Of a DNA stretch of 64,000 nt, positions 34,164 through 42,654 are shown piece after piece. How positions within the stretch are numbered: position 1 is the first letter of the stretch; each line of letters opens with the position of its first letter. This DNA comes from Alphaproteobacteria bacterium (GTDB taxonomy: Bacteria; Pseudomonadota; Alphaproteobacteria; Micropepsales; Micropepsaceae): the NCBI GenBank assembly GCA_025361185.1, contig JANYAR010000001.1, forward strand, positions 1 through 64,000, read 5' to 3'. The position numbers and the translations under genes are program-made. A model generated the notes under the pieces. The model was not told the DNA's origin and ran no database searches. It saw only the letters and a list, made by a program, of their open reading frames with translations.

Positions 34164-35161
34164 GCGTGGTCGAACAGTTTTTGCTGGGCAGCGGCCGTTT
34201 CTCGACGGTAGAAGGCGCGCGCGCCGCCATCCATGTCGGGTTGGTCAACAACATGCCCGATGCGGACCTGCGCGCCACCGAACTGCAATTCGCGCGGTTG
34301 CTGAAGGATGCGGCGGGCCCTTTGGATGTGCGCTTGCGGCTTTTCTCGCTACGCTCCATCCCGCGCAGCGAAGATGCGCGCGCGCGCATGGCCGGTTTCT
34401 ATGACGATGCCGCTTTCCTGCAGGCCGCCAATATCGATGCGCTGATTGTCACCGGCGCCCAGGCGGGCGCGGAAGAGTTGCGCGAGGAACCCTATTGGGC
34501 CGAGCTGGCGCATCTGGTCGACTGGGCCGAGATCGGCACCATCTCCACCTTGTTTTCGTCCCTGGCGGCTCATGCGGCGGTGCTGCACCTGGACGGCATC
34601 GCGCAGCGCAAGCTGACAAGAAAATTGGCGGGGGTCTATGAGAGTTCCCGGGTGGAGGACGATCCGCTGTTCTTCAACGCCGCCTCCACGGTTCCCATGC
34701 CGCATTCGCGCCGCAACGATATCGCGGAGCGCGATCTTGCGGCAAAGGGCTATCGCGTGCTGGCGCGTCTGGGCAATGACCAGGTTGACATCTTTACCCG
34801 TGAGCCGGCCGGTCACAGCCGTTTTGTCTTTCTGCAGGGCCATCCGGAATATGATCCTGCCACGTTGGGCCGGGACTATCTGCGAGACATGGCGCGGTTC
34901 CTGGGGGGCGAGACGTCCGAACGCCCCGCCGTTCCGGAACATTATTTCGACCGCGCCACCGAGAACCGGCTGAGCGAACTCGTGGCTAAAGGCGAGACCA
35001 GCCTGTCGCGCTATCAGGAGGTCGTGCTGGGCGCCTTGCCGCGCCAGATCTGGCGGCCCAACACGGTGCGGTTGATCGGAAACTGGTTGATGCTGGTGGC
35101 GGCCGCCAAGGCCCGCCGTGCCGCATCCAAGGCCGTTCCGACACGCCGCCGCGCCTCTTGA
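34160..35161 (+). CDS. MetA-like homoserine O-succinyltransferase homolog, catalytic Cys replaced by Ser
   Basis: 333 residues of the MetA/HTS family (class-I glutamine-amidotransferase-like fold). Family marks are VGLVNNMPDADLRATELQF, DALIVTGAQAGAEELREEPYW, PHSRRNDI and the catalytic-histidine segment LQGHPEYD (His228). In MetA the nucleophile is a cysteine in STLxxC; here the segment reads STLFSSLAAHA, so Ser134 (codon TCC at 34559-34561) stands where Cys is expected. Active homologs acylate homoserine for methionine synthesis. This copy may use serine, may be inactive, or may have another role. It overlaps the MetY remnant by 4 bases. Confidence 0.82.
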   Translation: MSVVEQFLLGSGRFSTVEGARAAIHVGLVNNMPDADLRATELQFARLLKDAAGPLDVRLRLFSLRSIPRSEDARARMAGFYDDAAFLQAANIDALIVTGAQAGAEELREEPYWAELAHLVDWAEIGTISTLFSSLAAHAAVLHLDGIAQRKLTRKLAGVYESSRVEDDPLFFNAASTVPMPHSRRNDIAERDLAAKGYRVLARLGNDQVDIFTREPAGHSRFVFLQGHPEYDPATLGRDYLRDMARFLGGETSERPAVPEHYFDRATENRLSELVAKGETSLSRYQEVVLGALPRQIWRPNTVRLIGNWLMLVAAAKARRAASKAVPTRRRAS

Positions 35162-35170
35162 TTGGTGAGG

Positions 35171-35215
35171 AGCGGTTCGCCCAAGGCGAACGAAACGGTC
35201 CGGTGGACCGTTTCG
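35171..35215. terminator. two adjacent perfect hairpins between convergent genes
   Basis: Stem 1 is GTTCGCC (35175-35181) with GGCGAAC (35185-35191). Stem 2 is CGAAACGGTCC (35191-35201) with GGACCGTTTCG (35205-35215), 11 perfect pairs. It lies between the metA-like gene and the convergent TPR-oxygenase gene, so it can stop transcription from both sides. A near copy of the architecture occurs at 55475-55508. A further CGAAC-G-GTTCG palindrome follows at about 35221-35231. Confidence 0.6.
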
Positions 35216-35274
35216 AGCGACGAACGGTTCGTAGCGACAGCGTGCGAACGGCTTAAGCGAGCGGCAGGCCAGTT

Positions 35275-37095
35275 TTAGTCTTTTGGCACGACGTCAAACG
35301 CTATCGTCGTGCGCGGATGCGCATCGCGGAACGGTATGGTGCCGTGCCACATATAGGACGGAAAAAGCACTAGCCGTCCGGGCCGGGGCTGAATGGCGCG
35401 GCGGATCGGGTCTTTCAGCGTGACATCCAGCGCCGGTTCGCCGAACTTGATCCAGCCTTGCCGGCCTTGCGCGTCCTCTACTGCCGGCGGCAAGGCGACA
35501 TAGTAGCAGGAACTGATCCACCCCTCGGGGTGGACATGGTTGGTGTGAAAGCCGCAATCGCGCAACCGCGACGACCACGAGCCGGTATAGTCGAAATTGC
35601 GCGCGCGCCGCGCCAGGAAGGGATGTTTATCGTCCGCTTTCATGCCCGCGATATAGCGGCCGACCGCCTCGCGAATGCGGATCTGGAGCCGCTCCACCAG
35701 ATCGTGGCCCACCCCGAACAACTTGTTGGGCGTCTGGGTGCCGTTGCGCAGCGATTGTTCCAGATACTCCCGGGTCGCGGGATGGGCCCGCTCCAGCCAG
35801 GCATTGAGCTCGGCGTTAAAGCTTTCCATGTCGGAAAAGCCCTTGGGCGGATCGAGGTCGTAGATCTGGATCAGCGAATCATAGCCGTTCAGCACCTCGT
35901 CGCGTTCATCCTCCAGCATGCGCCAGGCCGTTCCCAGGATCGCCAGCGCCACCTGGTCGTTCGGCGCCAGTGCCACGCTGCGCTCACACAGGGCGGCCGC
36001 CTTCCCGGCATCGCCGGCGGATATCGCGGCCTCGGCGGCGCAGCTGAGCAGGTCCGGCTCATCGCCGTGCCGTGTCAGCAAGCCATCAAGCACCTTCTGC
36101 GCTTCGCCGTGCCGTTTCATCATCTTCAGCGTGTTGCCGACGCCGATGGCGGCGATCTTGTTGTCCGGATCCAGCCGCAACGCTTCGCGGTAGACCCGAT
36201 GGGCTTCCTCGCCGCGTTTTTCGTGACTAAGGAAATGGGCCTTGGACAGCAGCAGCCCCACCGTCTTGGGCGCGCGGTCATAGGATTTCAGATAATCGTC
36301 GCGGCCCAGCCGGTACATCAGGTCGTTGTGGAATTGGTGCCATTGCGGATTGGCGGGATCGCGCGCAATCAGACCGCTGCTTAGCTCGGCCGCGTCATCA
36401 TAGCGTTTGAGCTTCTGCAAAATCTCCGCGCGCGAGGCGTCGGTGACGAGTTCCGGGTTGATCGCTGCGGACTTGTCGTAATTCTCCAAGGCCTCCTGGT
36501 CCTTGCCCTGGCGATAGAGCGCCAGGCCCAGCGATCGATGCAGGATGGCGCGCATCTGCGGCGGGACGTCTTGCTGCAGGGCTTCGCGCAACAAGGGTTC
36601 GGCTTCTTTCGGCCGCTGAGTGGCGAGCAGCACTTCGCCCAAGGCCAGCTTGGCGCGGGCATTGTCCGGCAAGTTCTGAAGCCACTGGCGGAATATGGCC
36701 TCGGCCTGACCCTGCTCACCCAGCTGCTGCAGTGTGGTGCCCGCCTCATAATAGGCCTCGGCATAGTCGGGCTTGAGCGCGATGGCGTGCTTGAAGGCCT
36801 CTATCGCCTCGCCATGCCGCTCCAGCCATCGCAGCGCCGTACCGTGACTGAAAGCCAGGACGGCCTCGCGCGGATTGGCGGCGCGGGCTTTTTCGAACTG
36901 CCTGGCAGCCTCCTCGAAGCGCTGCTGATGCATCCGCACCAGCCCGGCCACGTGCAGCAGCCGCGGGTCGTCGGCGAAGCGTTCCAGAAGGGGGGCCAGC
37001 GCCGCATCGGCGGCCTCAGCGTCGCCGGCCCGCAGATATTGGTTGGCCAACGCGAGGGTGTGCTGGAGGGCCGGGATGGCTTGGATTGTGACCAT
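35275..37095 (-). CDS. TPR-repeat protein with C-terminal 2OG-Fe(II) oxygenase domain
   Basis: 606 residues. Residues about 10-400 are tetratricopeptide repeats (AFKHAIALKPDYAEAYYEAGTTL and similar). The last 110 residues fit the putative 2OG-Fe(II) oxygenase family found behind TPRs: HTNHVHPEGWISSCYYVALP supplies His520 and His522, and LVLFPSYMWHGTIPF gives His584, followed by an arginine in PRTTIAFD for 2-oxoglutarate. It probably hydroxylates a protein or peptide bound by the TPR arm; the substrate is unknown. It is transcribed away from the hopanoid operon across a 194-base gap. Confidence 0.85.
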   Translation of the reverse strand: MVTIQAIPALQHTLALANQYLRAGDAEAADAALAPLLERFADDPRLLHVAGLVRMHQQRFEEAARQFEKARAANPREAVLAFSHGTALRWLERHGEAIEAFKHAIALKPDYAEAYYEAGTTLQQLGEQGQAEAIFRQWLQNLPDNARAKLALGEVLLATQRPKEAEPLLREALQQDVPPQMRAILHRSLGLALYRQGKDQEALENYDKSAAINPELVTDASRAEILQKLKRYDDAAELSSGLIARDPANPQWHQFHNDLMYRLGRDDYLKSYDRAPKTVGLLLSKAHFLSHEKRGEEAHRVYREALRLDPDNKIAAIGVGNTLKMMKRHGEAQKVLDGLLTRHGDEPDLLSCAAEAAISAGDAGKAAALCERSVALAPNDQVALAILGTAWRMLEDERDEVLNGYDSLIQIYDLDPPKGFSDMESFNAELNAWLERAHPATREYLEQSLRNGTQTPNKLFGVGHDLVERLQIRIREAVGRYIAGMKADDKHPFLARRARNFDYTGSWSSRLRDCGFHTNHVHPEGWISSCYYVALPPAVEDAQGRQGWIKFGEPALDVTLKDPIRRAIQPRPGRLVLFPSYMWHGTIPFRDAHPRTTIAFDVVPKD

Positions 37096-37289
37096 ACCGG
37101 CTACCCTACTCGAGAGGCGCCGGGCCTGTCAGGCCCGGAAAAGAGCCAAAATTTTCATGTAAATCCTTTAATTTCAACAAGTTAACTGAATAAAAGAAAA
37201 TGTCTAATTGTCGCAAAATGTCACTGATTAGGCCTTCCCCCCTCGAATATCGATGATCTAATAAGTATCTGCAGGGGGCACTTCGAAAC
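37096..37289. promoter_or_regulatory. divergent promoter region of the hopanoid operon
   Basis: This 194-base gap separates the TPR-oxygenase gene (leftward) from hpnI (rightward). It contains a perfect stem CCGGGCC (37120-37126) with GGCCCGG (37132-37138), which would fall in the leader of the leftward gene, and then an AT-rich stretch at about 37140-37260 that is unlike the rest of the window. The AT-rich part probably carries the hpn promoter. No clear sigma-70 or EcfG-type element could be fixed by eye. Confidence 0.5.
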
Positions 37290-38447
37290 GTGAGCGCGGA
37301 TTTGTATCTCGTTGATGCCGGATGGGTCCTGTCGGCCGTCGCAGTGGCAGGCACGGCCTACACCTTGCTGGCTGCCTTGCTGGTTGGCCGCTTCATGCGC
37401 AAGCCGCCGAGCGCGGTGCGCAGTTGCCCGGCCGTGACCATCCTCAAGCCGCTTCACTTTGGCGAGCCGGATCTTTCGCGCAATCTGGAGACCTTCGTCA
37501 CGCAAGACTATGACGGCCCGGTTCAGATCGTCTTCGGGGTGCAGGATCCGAACGATCCGGCCTTGGCGGTGGTGCGCGCGTTGCAAGCCAAGTATCCCGC
37601 TTTCGATACCGCCATTGTGGTGGATGGGGCGCGCTATGGCGCCAATGCCAAGGTCTGCAACCTGATCAACATGCTGGCCGCCGCGCGCCATGACACGCTG
37701 GTGCTTTCGGACAGCGACATTTCCGTTGGGGCTTTGTGGCTGTCGCAGGTCACTGCCGCGCTGGCGCGGCCCGGTGTCGGTATCGTGACCTGTCTTTACA
37801 CCGGCGAAGCCGCTGGTGACGGTCACAAGCTGTGGTCGGCGCTCGCGGCCATGGGGACCTCCTATAATTTTCTGCCCAATGCGCTGTTGGGAACGTCGCT
37901 GGGATTGGCCGCGCCGTGCTTCGGCTCCACCATTGCGCTCAAGCGCCAGACGCTGGAGGAAGTGGGAGGGTTTGCCGCTTTCGCCGACCAGCTGGCCGAT
38001 GACCATGAGTTGGGCCGGGCGGTACGCAGCAAGGGCCATGCCTTGGCAATCCCCGCCATGGGCGTGAGCCATACCGCGGCCGAGAACAGTGTCGGCGAGA
38101 TGTTCCGTCATGAACTGCGTTGGACCCGCACGATTCGGATGGTGAACCCCGCCGGTCATTTTGGCAGCTTTGTCACCCATGGTTTCGCCTTTGCGCTGAT
38201 GGGCGCAATCTTGCTTGGTTTTAACCCTGTCAGCCTGGGCATCCTGGCAACGGCTTTGGCGGCCCGGCTGGTCCTGAAAAACCGGGTTGACGGGCATTTC
38301 GGCACCTATGCCGGACCTTATTGGCTAATGCCATTGCGCGATCTGTTAAGCTTCGCGGTGTTCGTGGTCTCGCTGTCCGGCGAAACCGTGCATTGGCGCG
38401 GGACTCACTTTGCGGTAGAGCCTTCCGGCGCGATGTCCCGGGTCTGA
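37290..38447 (+). CDS. hpnI: hopanoid glycosyltransferase HpnI
   Basis: 385 residues from a GTG at 37290. It belongs to the ceramide-glucosyltransferase-like GT2/GT21 group. An N-terminal helix (WVLSAVAVAGTAYTLLAALLVG) anchors it. Catalytic marks are VLSDSDISV, ADDHELG, and HELRW in the position of the family (Q/R)xxRW. C-terminal helices follow. In characterised species HpnI adds N-acetylglucosamine to bacteriohopanetetrol, the first step towards the cyclitol ether. It leads the plus-strand run that continues through hpnG, with hpnJ 53 bases downstream. Confidence 0.93.
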   Translation: MSADLYLVDAGWVLSAVAVAGTAYTLLAALLVGRFMRKPPSAVRSCPAVTILKPLHFGEPDLSRNLETFVTQDYDGPVQIVFGVQDPNDPALAVVRALQAKYPAFDTAIVVDGARYGANAKVCNLINMLAAARHDTLVLSDSDISVGALWLSQVTAALARPGVGIVTCLYTGEAAGDGHKLWSALAAMGTSYNFLPNALLGTSLGLAAPCFGSTIALKRQTLEEVGGFAAFADQLADDHELGRAVRSKGHALAIPAMGVSHTAAENSVGEMFRHELRWTRTIRMVNPAGHFGSFVTHGFAFALMGAILLGFNPVSLGILATALAARLVLKNRVDGHFGTYAGPYWLMPLRDLLSFAVFVVSLSGETVHWRGTHFAVEPSGAMSRV

Positions 38448-38470
38448 GACCTGAAATGTTTCACGACGTT

Positions 38471-38486
38471 CCCGCACTTTTGCGGG
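38471..38486 (+). other. hairpin CCCGCA-N4-TGCGGG between hpnI and hpnJ
   Basis: A perfect 6-base stem with loop CTTT lies in the 53-base hpnI-hpnJ gap, 15 bases ahead of the hpnJ ATG and next to its GAGG site. No T-tract follows, so it is more likely an mRNA processing or stabilising hairpin than a terminator. Confidence 0.4.
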
Positions 38487-38500
38487 CATGAGGTTTGACG

Positions 38501-39928
38501 ATGATGAAGTCCCTTTTCCTCCAGGCTCCGTCCTTCGACGGCTATGACGGCGGCGCCGGCGCGCGCTATCAGATGAAGCGGGAAGTGAAGAGCTTCTGGT
38601 TTCCCACCTGGCTGGCCCAGGCCGCCGCGATGGTGCCGGGCGCGCGCCTGATCGACGCCCCGCCGCACAACACCTCCTTCAAGGACATCGAGGAAGACGT
38701 GAAGGCGCATGAGCTGATCGTCATCCACACCTCGACCCCCAGCTTCAAGTCCGACTGCAAGACGGCCGGCATGATCCGTGCCCTCAATCCCACAGCCAAG
38801 ATCGGCTTCATCGGCGCCAAGGTGGCGGTCGAGCCGGTGGAAAGCATGGAAGCCTGCGCCGCGCTCGATTTCGTCTGCCGCAACGAATATGAGTTCACCA
38901 TCCAGGAACTGGCGCGCGGCGATGATTGGGCCGGCATCAAGGGCCTGACCTGGCGCAACGCATCACACGAGATCATTTCCAATCCCGAACGCGAAATCCT
39001 CAAAGATATGGACCAGCTGCCGTCGGTGCTGCCGATGTACAAGCAGTTGAATGTCGAAAAGTATTTCGGTGGCTACCTGCTGCACCCCTACATGTCCTGG
39101 TACACGGGACGGGGCTGCAAATCCCGTTGCACCTTCTGCCTGTGGCCGCAGACCATCGGCGGGCACAATTACCGCTTCAAGTCGATCGAGAAAGTGGTCG
39201 AAGAGGTCAAGTATGTGCAGCGCGAATTCCCGCAAGTGAAGGAAATCTTCTTCGACGACGACACGCTGACCGACAATCACGACCGCGTCGAAGCCCTGGC
39301 CAAGGAATTGGGCAAGCTGGGCATGGCATGGTCGTGCAACGCCAAGGCCAATGTACCGCGCAAGACCTTGGAAGCGATGAAGGCGGGTGGTCTTCGCCTG
39401 CTGCTGGTCGGCTATGAATCCGGCAACCAGCAGATCCTGCACAACATCAAGAAGGGCTTGCTCGTCCCGGTCGCCAAGCGCTTTGCCAAGGATTGCCATG
39501 ACCTGGGCATTGTGGTGCACGGCACTTTCATCCTGGGCCTGCCCGGCGAGACCCGCGAGACCATCCAGGAAACCCTGCGTTTCGCCAAGGAAGTCAATCC
39601 GCACACCATCCAGGTGTCGCTGGCCGCGCCCTATCCCGGCACCTTTCTCTACAAGCAGGCCAAGGAAAATGGCTGGTTCGCGTCCGACGTGGATTTGTTG
39701 ACCGACGACGGCACCCAGATCGCGCCCTTGAACTATCCCCATCTCGGCCACACCGAAATCTTCAACTCGGTGGAGGACTTCTACAAGAAGTTCTACTTCC
39801 GCCCCTCCAAGATCATGGAGATCGTCAAGGAGATGCTGACCTCGCGCGACATGCTGGTGCGCCGTCTGCGCGAAGGCGTGGAGTTCTTCCAGTTCCTCAA
39901 GAACCGCGAAGACATGATCGTTTCCTGA
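38501..39928 (+). CDS. hpnJ: hopanoid radical SAM protein HpnJ
   Basis: About 475 residues from the ATG at 38501, with GAGG 7 bases upstream. It is a B12-binding-domain-type radical SAM protein: an N-terminal Rossmann-like region (TAKIGFIGAKVAVEPVE) and the radical SAM core with CKSRCTFC, cysteines at about 206, 210 and 213, that holds the 4Fe-4S cluster. HpnJ is assigned to formation of the cyclitol head group by ring contraction of the glucosaminyl unit on bacteriohopanetetrol, acting after HpnI and HpnK. The gene order I-J-K is the usual one. hpnK begins 5 bases after its stop. Confidence 0.93.
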   Translation: MMKSLFLQAPSFDGYDGGAGARYQMKREVKSFWFPTWLAQAAAMVPGARLIDAPPHNTSFKDIEEDVKAHELIVIHTSTPSFKSDCKTAGMIRALNPTAKIGFIGAKVAVEPVESMEACAALDFVCRNEYEFTIQELARGDDWAGIKGLTWRNASHEIISNPEREILKDMDQLPSVLPMYKQLNVEKYFGGYLLHPYMSWYTGRGCKSRCTFCLWPQTIGGHNYRFKSIEKVVEEVKYVQREFPQVKEIFFDDDTLTDNHDRVEALAKELGKLGMAWSCNAKANVPRKTLEAMKAGGLRLLLVGYESGNQQILHNIKKGLLVPVAKRFAKDCHDLGIVVHGTFILGLPGETRETIQETLRFAKEVNPHTIQVSLAAPYPGTFLYKQAKENGWFASDVDLLTDDGTQIAPLNYPHLGHTEIFNSVEDFYKKFYFRPSKIMEIVKEMLTSRDMLVRRLREGVEFFQFLKNREDMIVS

Positions 39929-39933
39929 GCGCG

Positions 39934-40785
39934 GTGAAGCAGCTCATCGTCACTGCGGACGACTTCGGCGCCGCCATGGAAGTCAACGAAGCGGTCGAGC
40001 TTGCCCATCGTGGTGGCATTCTATCCGCCGCCAGTCTGATGGTGGGCGGTGCCGCCGCCGCTGATGCGGTGGCGCGGGCCCGCAATCTTCCTTCCCTGCG
40101 TGTTGGACTCCATCTGGTCTTGGTCGAGGGAAAGCCGGTGCTGCCGGCCGCGTCCGTGCCCGACCTGGTGGATTCACGCGGGTTTTTCCGCAGCGACATG
40201 GCGCGCGCCGGCGCCGCGATGTTCTTTTTTCCAAAGCTGCGCCGCCAGCTCGCCGCCGAGATCGACGCCCAGTTCGCCGCCTTCGCCGCCACCGGCCTGA
40301 CACTGGACCATGTCAACGCCCACAAGCATTTCCATCTCCACCCCACCATCGCCGCCCTGATCGTCAAAGCGGCGAAGGCCCATGGCGTGAAAGGGGCGCG
40401 CGTGCCGCTGGAGCCGCAAGCGGTGCTGGGCCGGATCGAAAACCACAAGCCGTCCGGCGTCGTGGCGTTGACCGCGCCGTTTGCCAGAGCCTTGCGCGCC
40501 CGTTTCTGGCGCGCCGGAATCACCGCGCCCGATTCTGTCTTCGGCCTGGCCTGGTCCGGCGCCATGACGCTCCCGCGCCTCGCCGGATTGATCGAACACC
40601 TGCCCGAGGGTCTCAGCGAAATCTATATGCATCCCGCCACCGGCCCTTACCCGGGATCGGCCCCGGGCTACCAGTATGCCGGCGAGCTGGCGGCCCTGAC
40701 CGATCCAAGCCTGCCGTCCCTGCTGGCGGCGCGGGGGGTTCGGACAGGTGGTTTTGGAGACTTTTTCTCTCAATGGATTCAATAG
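39934..40785 (+). CDS. hpnK: hopanoid deacetylase HpnK (ChbG/YdjC family)
   Basis: 283 residues from a GTG at 39934. The YdjC/ChbG fold is shown by IVTADDFGAAMEVNEAV with the metal-binding aspartate pair, RVGLHLVLVEGKPV, and DHVNAHKHFHLHPTI with further zinc-ligand histidines. It is thought to remove the acetyl group from N-acetylglucosaminyl-bacteriohopanetetrol so that HpnJ can act. The stop at 40785 is followed by the longest gap (100 bases) in the otherwise tightly packed operon, before the two ferritin-like genes. Confidence 0.92.
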   Translation: MKQLIVTADDFGAAMEVNEAVELAHRGGILSAASLMVGGAAAADAVARARNLPSLRVGLHLVLVEGKPVLPAASVPDLVDSRGFFRSDMARAGAAMFFFPKLRRQLAAEIDAQFAAFAATGLTLDHVNAHKHFHLHPTIAALIVKAAKAHGVKGARVPLEPQAVLGRIENHKPSGVVALTAPFARALRARFWRAGITAPDSVFGLAWSGAMTLPRLAGLIEHLPEGLSEIYMHPATGPYPGSAPGYQYAGELAALTDPSLPSLLAARGVRTGGFGDFFSQWIQ

Positions 40786-40796
40786 CTTAAATCAAT

Positions 40797-40806
40797 GTAC
40801 CGGTAC
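40797..40806. promoter_or_regulatory. palindrome GTACCGGTAC in the hpnK to di-iron gene gap
   Basis: A perfect 10-base palindrome immediately followed by TATATTTT, which could be a -10 region. It sits about 80 bases ahead of the first ferritin-like gene. It suggests an internal promoter with an operator, separating hpnIJK from the genes downstream. This is a visual call only. Confidence 0.3.
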
Positions 40807-40885
40807 TATATTTTGCGGTTCAATTGAGGCCCCCAAAAGGGTAATGCAGTAGCCAGACAGGAGCCCCCGTGAGCAGGTTTGTTCC

Positions 40886-41806
40886 ATGAGTAGTCCGGCC
40901 TTCGCCATTCCGCCCGACCTGACCCGTGACACCGGCGCCTGGCCGGGTGACGGCCCGATCAAGTTCGGCAGCGACGCCCACAAGCGGCTGTTCTGCAAGA
41001 CGCTGCTGGACACCCATGATCCCTACAAGCCGGCGGTGCTGGATTGGCCCAAGCTGGGCGCGGAAGCCGAAAAGCGCATCACGTCGCTGCCCATCTGGGA
41101 CATCGCGGTGCAGACCGAGAACCGCGCCGGGCTGAATGTCTGCACCTATGCCGAAAGCGTGCCGGACCCGCTGTTGCGCAAGGCGATCGAGCTGAACGGC
41201 TTTGAAGAGCGCCGCCACCGCCATGTGCTGGCCAATCTGGTGGAAGCCTATGGCATCAAGCTGGCGCCCGAGCCGGTCTATGAAAAGCCCAAGAACCCGG
41301 AATGGGCTTTCATGGTCACCGGCTACAGCGAGTGCATCGATAGTTTCTTCGCCTTCGGCCTGTTCAAGGCGGCGATGGACACCGGCTTCTTCCCGCCCGA
41401 ATTGATCCAGACCTTCGATCCGGTGGTGAATGAGGAAGGCCGCCACATCCTGTTCTTTGTGAACTGGGTCGCCTGGCACCGCCGCAACATGCCGTGGTGG
41501 CGCAGGCCCTATTTCGAGCTGAAGGTCCTCGCGGTCTGGCTGTTCCTGATTTACGAGCGTATGGGCATCGCCTCCGATGTCTCCAACGGCCAGCAGGACA
41601 ACAATTTCACCGTCACCGGCGCTGAACAGCTGGGATCGGACATCAATGTCGGCGAGCTGATCGCGCTCTGCGTGGCCGAGAATGACCGGCGCCTGGCGCC
41701 CTTTGACGCTCGCCTCAAGCGTCCGCGCTTTGTGCCCTTCATGGCCAGGCTGGCGTTGAAGTTCATCGGGCCCCCCAAAAAAGCAAATAAGCAGAAGGCC
41801 GCGTGA
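40886..41806 (+). CDS. ferritin-like di-iron protein, paralog 1, in hopanoid operon
   Basis: 306 residues. I do not recognise a named family, but the carboxylate di-iron pattern is clear: Glu78 (TENRAG), Glu108xxHis111 (GFEERRH), Glu149 (SECIDSF) and Glu184xxHis187 (NEEGRH), that is E...ExxH...E...ExxH on four helices. The spacings 30, 41 and 35 residues are exactly repeated in the next gene. A hydrophobic stretch at about 212-224 (KVLAVWLFLIYER) may touch the membrane. Such sites activate oxygen for hydroxylation, desaturation or oxidation. Position between hpnK and hpnL and overlap with its paralog suggest a role in hopanoid tailoring or a linked membrane function; that is inference. Confidence 0.7.
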   Translation: MSSPAFAIPPDLTRDTGAWPGDGPIKFGSDAHKRLFCKTLLDTHDPYKPAVLDWPKLGAEAEKRITSLPIWDIAVQTENRAGLNVCTYAESVPDPLLRKAIELNGFEERRHRHVLANLVEAYGIKLAPEPVYEKPKNPEWAFMVTGYSECIDSFFAFGLFKAAMDTGFFPPELIQTFDPVVNEEGRHILFFVNWVAWHRRNMPWWRRPYFELKVLAVWLFLIYERMGIASDVSNGQQDNNFTVTGAEQLGSDINVGELIALCVAENDRRLAPFDARLKRPRFVPFMARLALKFIGPPKKANKQKAA

Positions 41807-42654
41807 TGAAAATCGGATCGCCGGAACATCGCGACACCTTCTGCAAGCATTTCATGCAGACCTATACCGAATTCGATCCCGACACATTGCCGTGGCCGGA
41901 TCTGGACGAGGCGGCGCTGACGCGCTTGAAATCCGTGCCCTTCTGGGAAGAGGTCTTCTACACCGAGCGCCGGGCCGGGGCGATCGTGGCGGAGTTCGTC
42001 AAGACCGTGAAGGACCCAGTGATGAAGGAAGCCGTGGCGCTGCAGGGCTTCGAGGAAGCCCGCCACGCCAAGCTGATCCGGGTGATGATCGAGAAATACG
42101 GCATCGATGCGACAGAGCGCCCGCTGGAGGATGTCAGCGACAATGTCGAAACCCGCTTCAAGGATTTCGGTTTCGGCGAATGCATGGACAGCTTTCTGGG
42201 TTTCGGTGTCTTCAAGATCGCCCTGCAGTCACAGTTTTTACCCAAGGAGATGTTCGCCATCTTCGAAACCCTGATGTACGAGGAAACCCGCCACATTGTC
42301 TTCTTCGTCAACTGGATGGCCTATAACCAGGCGCAGAAGGGCGCTCTCGCCAAGCTGATGCTGCCCTTCACGGATTTCCGGTTTTACATGCGCGCCCTGG
42401 GCCGCATGGTCGGCACCGCCAAACGCGGCAAGGAGCTGAACGACGGCAAGGAATTTTCCGCAACCCAGGCATCGGTATTCCTGGACGGCTTTACCTTCCG
42501 CCGTTTCCTGGAAGACTGCTATTCCGAGAACCGCCGCCGCATGGGGGTCTTCGACTCCGAATTGCTGCGTCCCAGCTTCCTGCCCCAACTGGCGGAAACC
42601 GCGCTGGGCGCCATGCGCCTGTGGAGCTTCCGCGCCAAGCCACTGCCCGCGTAA
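41806..42654 (+). CDS. ferritin-like di-iron protein, paralog 2, in hopanoid operon
   Basis: About 282 residues from the ATG at 41806, whose first base is the last base of the upstream stop (a GTG at 41803 is the alternative). It repeats the site of paralog 1 with identical spacing (numbered from the GTG): Glu55 (TERRAG), Glu85xxHis88 (GFEEARH), Glu126 (GECMDSF) and Glu161xxHis164 (YEETRHIVFFVNW). The two proteins are clearly homologous but well diverged, so a heteromeric enzyme is possible. The hpnL start overlaps its stop by one base, placing it firmly in the hopanoid transcript. Function unknown; oxygen-dependent chemistry on hopanoid or another membrane lipid is the leading inference. Confidence 0.7.
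   Translation: MKIGSPEHRDTFCKHFMQTYTEFDPDTLPWPDLDEAALTRLKSVPFWEEVFYTERRAGAIVAEFVKTVKDPVMKEAVALQGFEEARHAKLIRVMIEKYGIDATERPLEDVSDNVETRFKDFGFGECMDSFLGFGVFKIALQSQFLPKEMFAIFETLMYEETRHIVFFVNWMAYNQAQKGALAKLMLPFTDFRFYMRALGRMVGTAKRGKELNDGKEFSATQASVFLDGFTFRRFLEDCYSENRRRMGVFDSELLRPSFLPQLAETALGAMRLWSFRAKPLPA

Noticed and set aside
37221-38297. 358-residue antisense frame over hpnI
   Set aside because: Shadow of hpnI, which has full family motifs on the plus strand.
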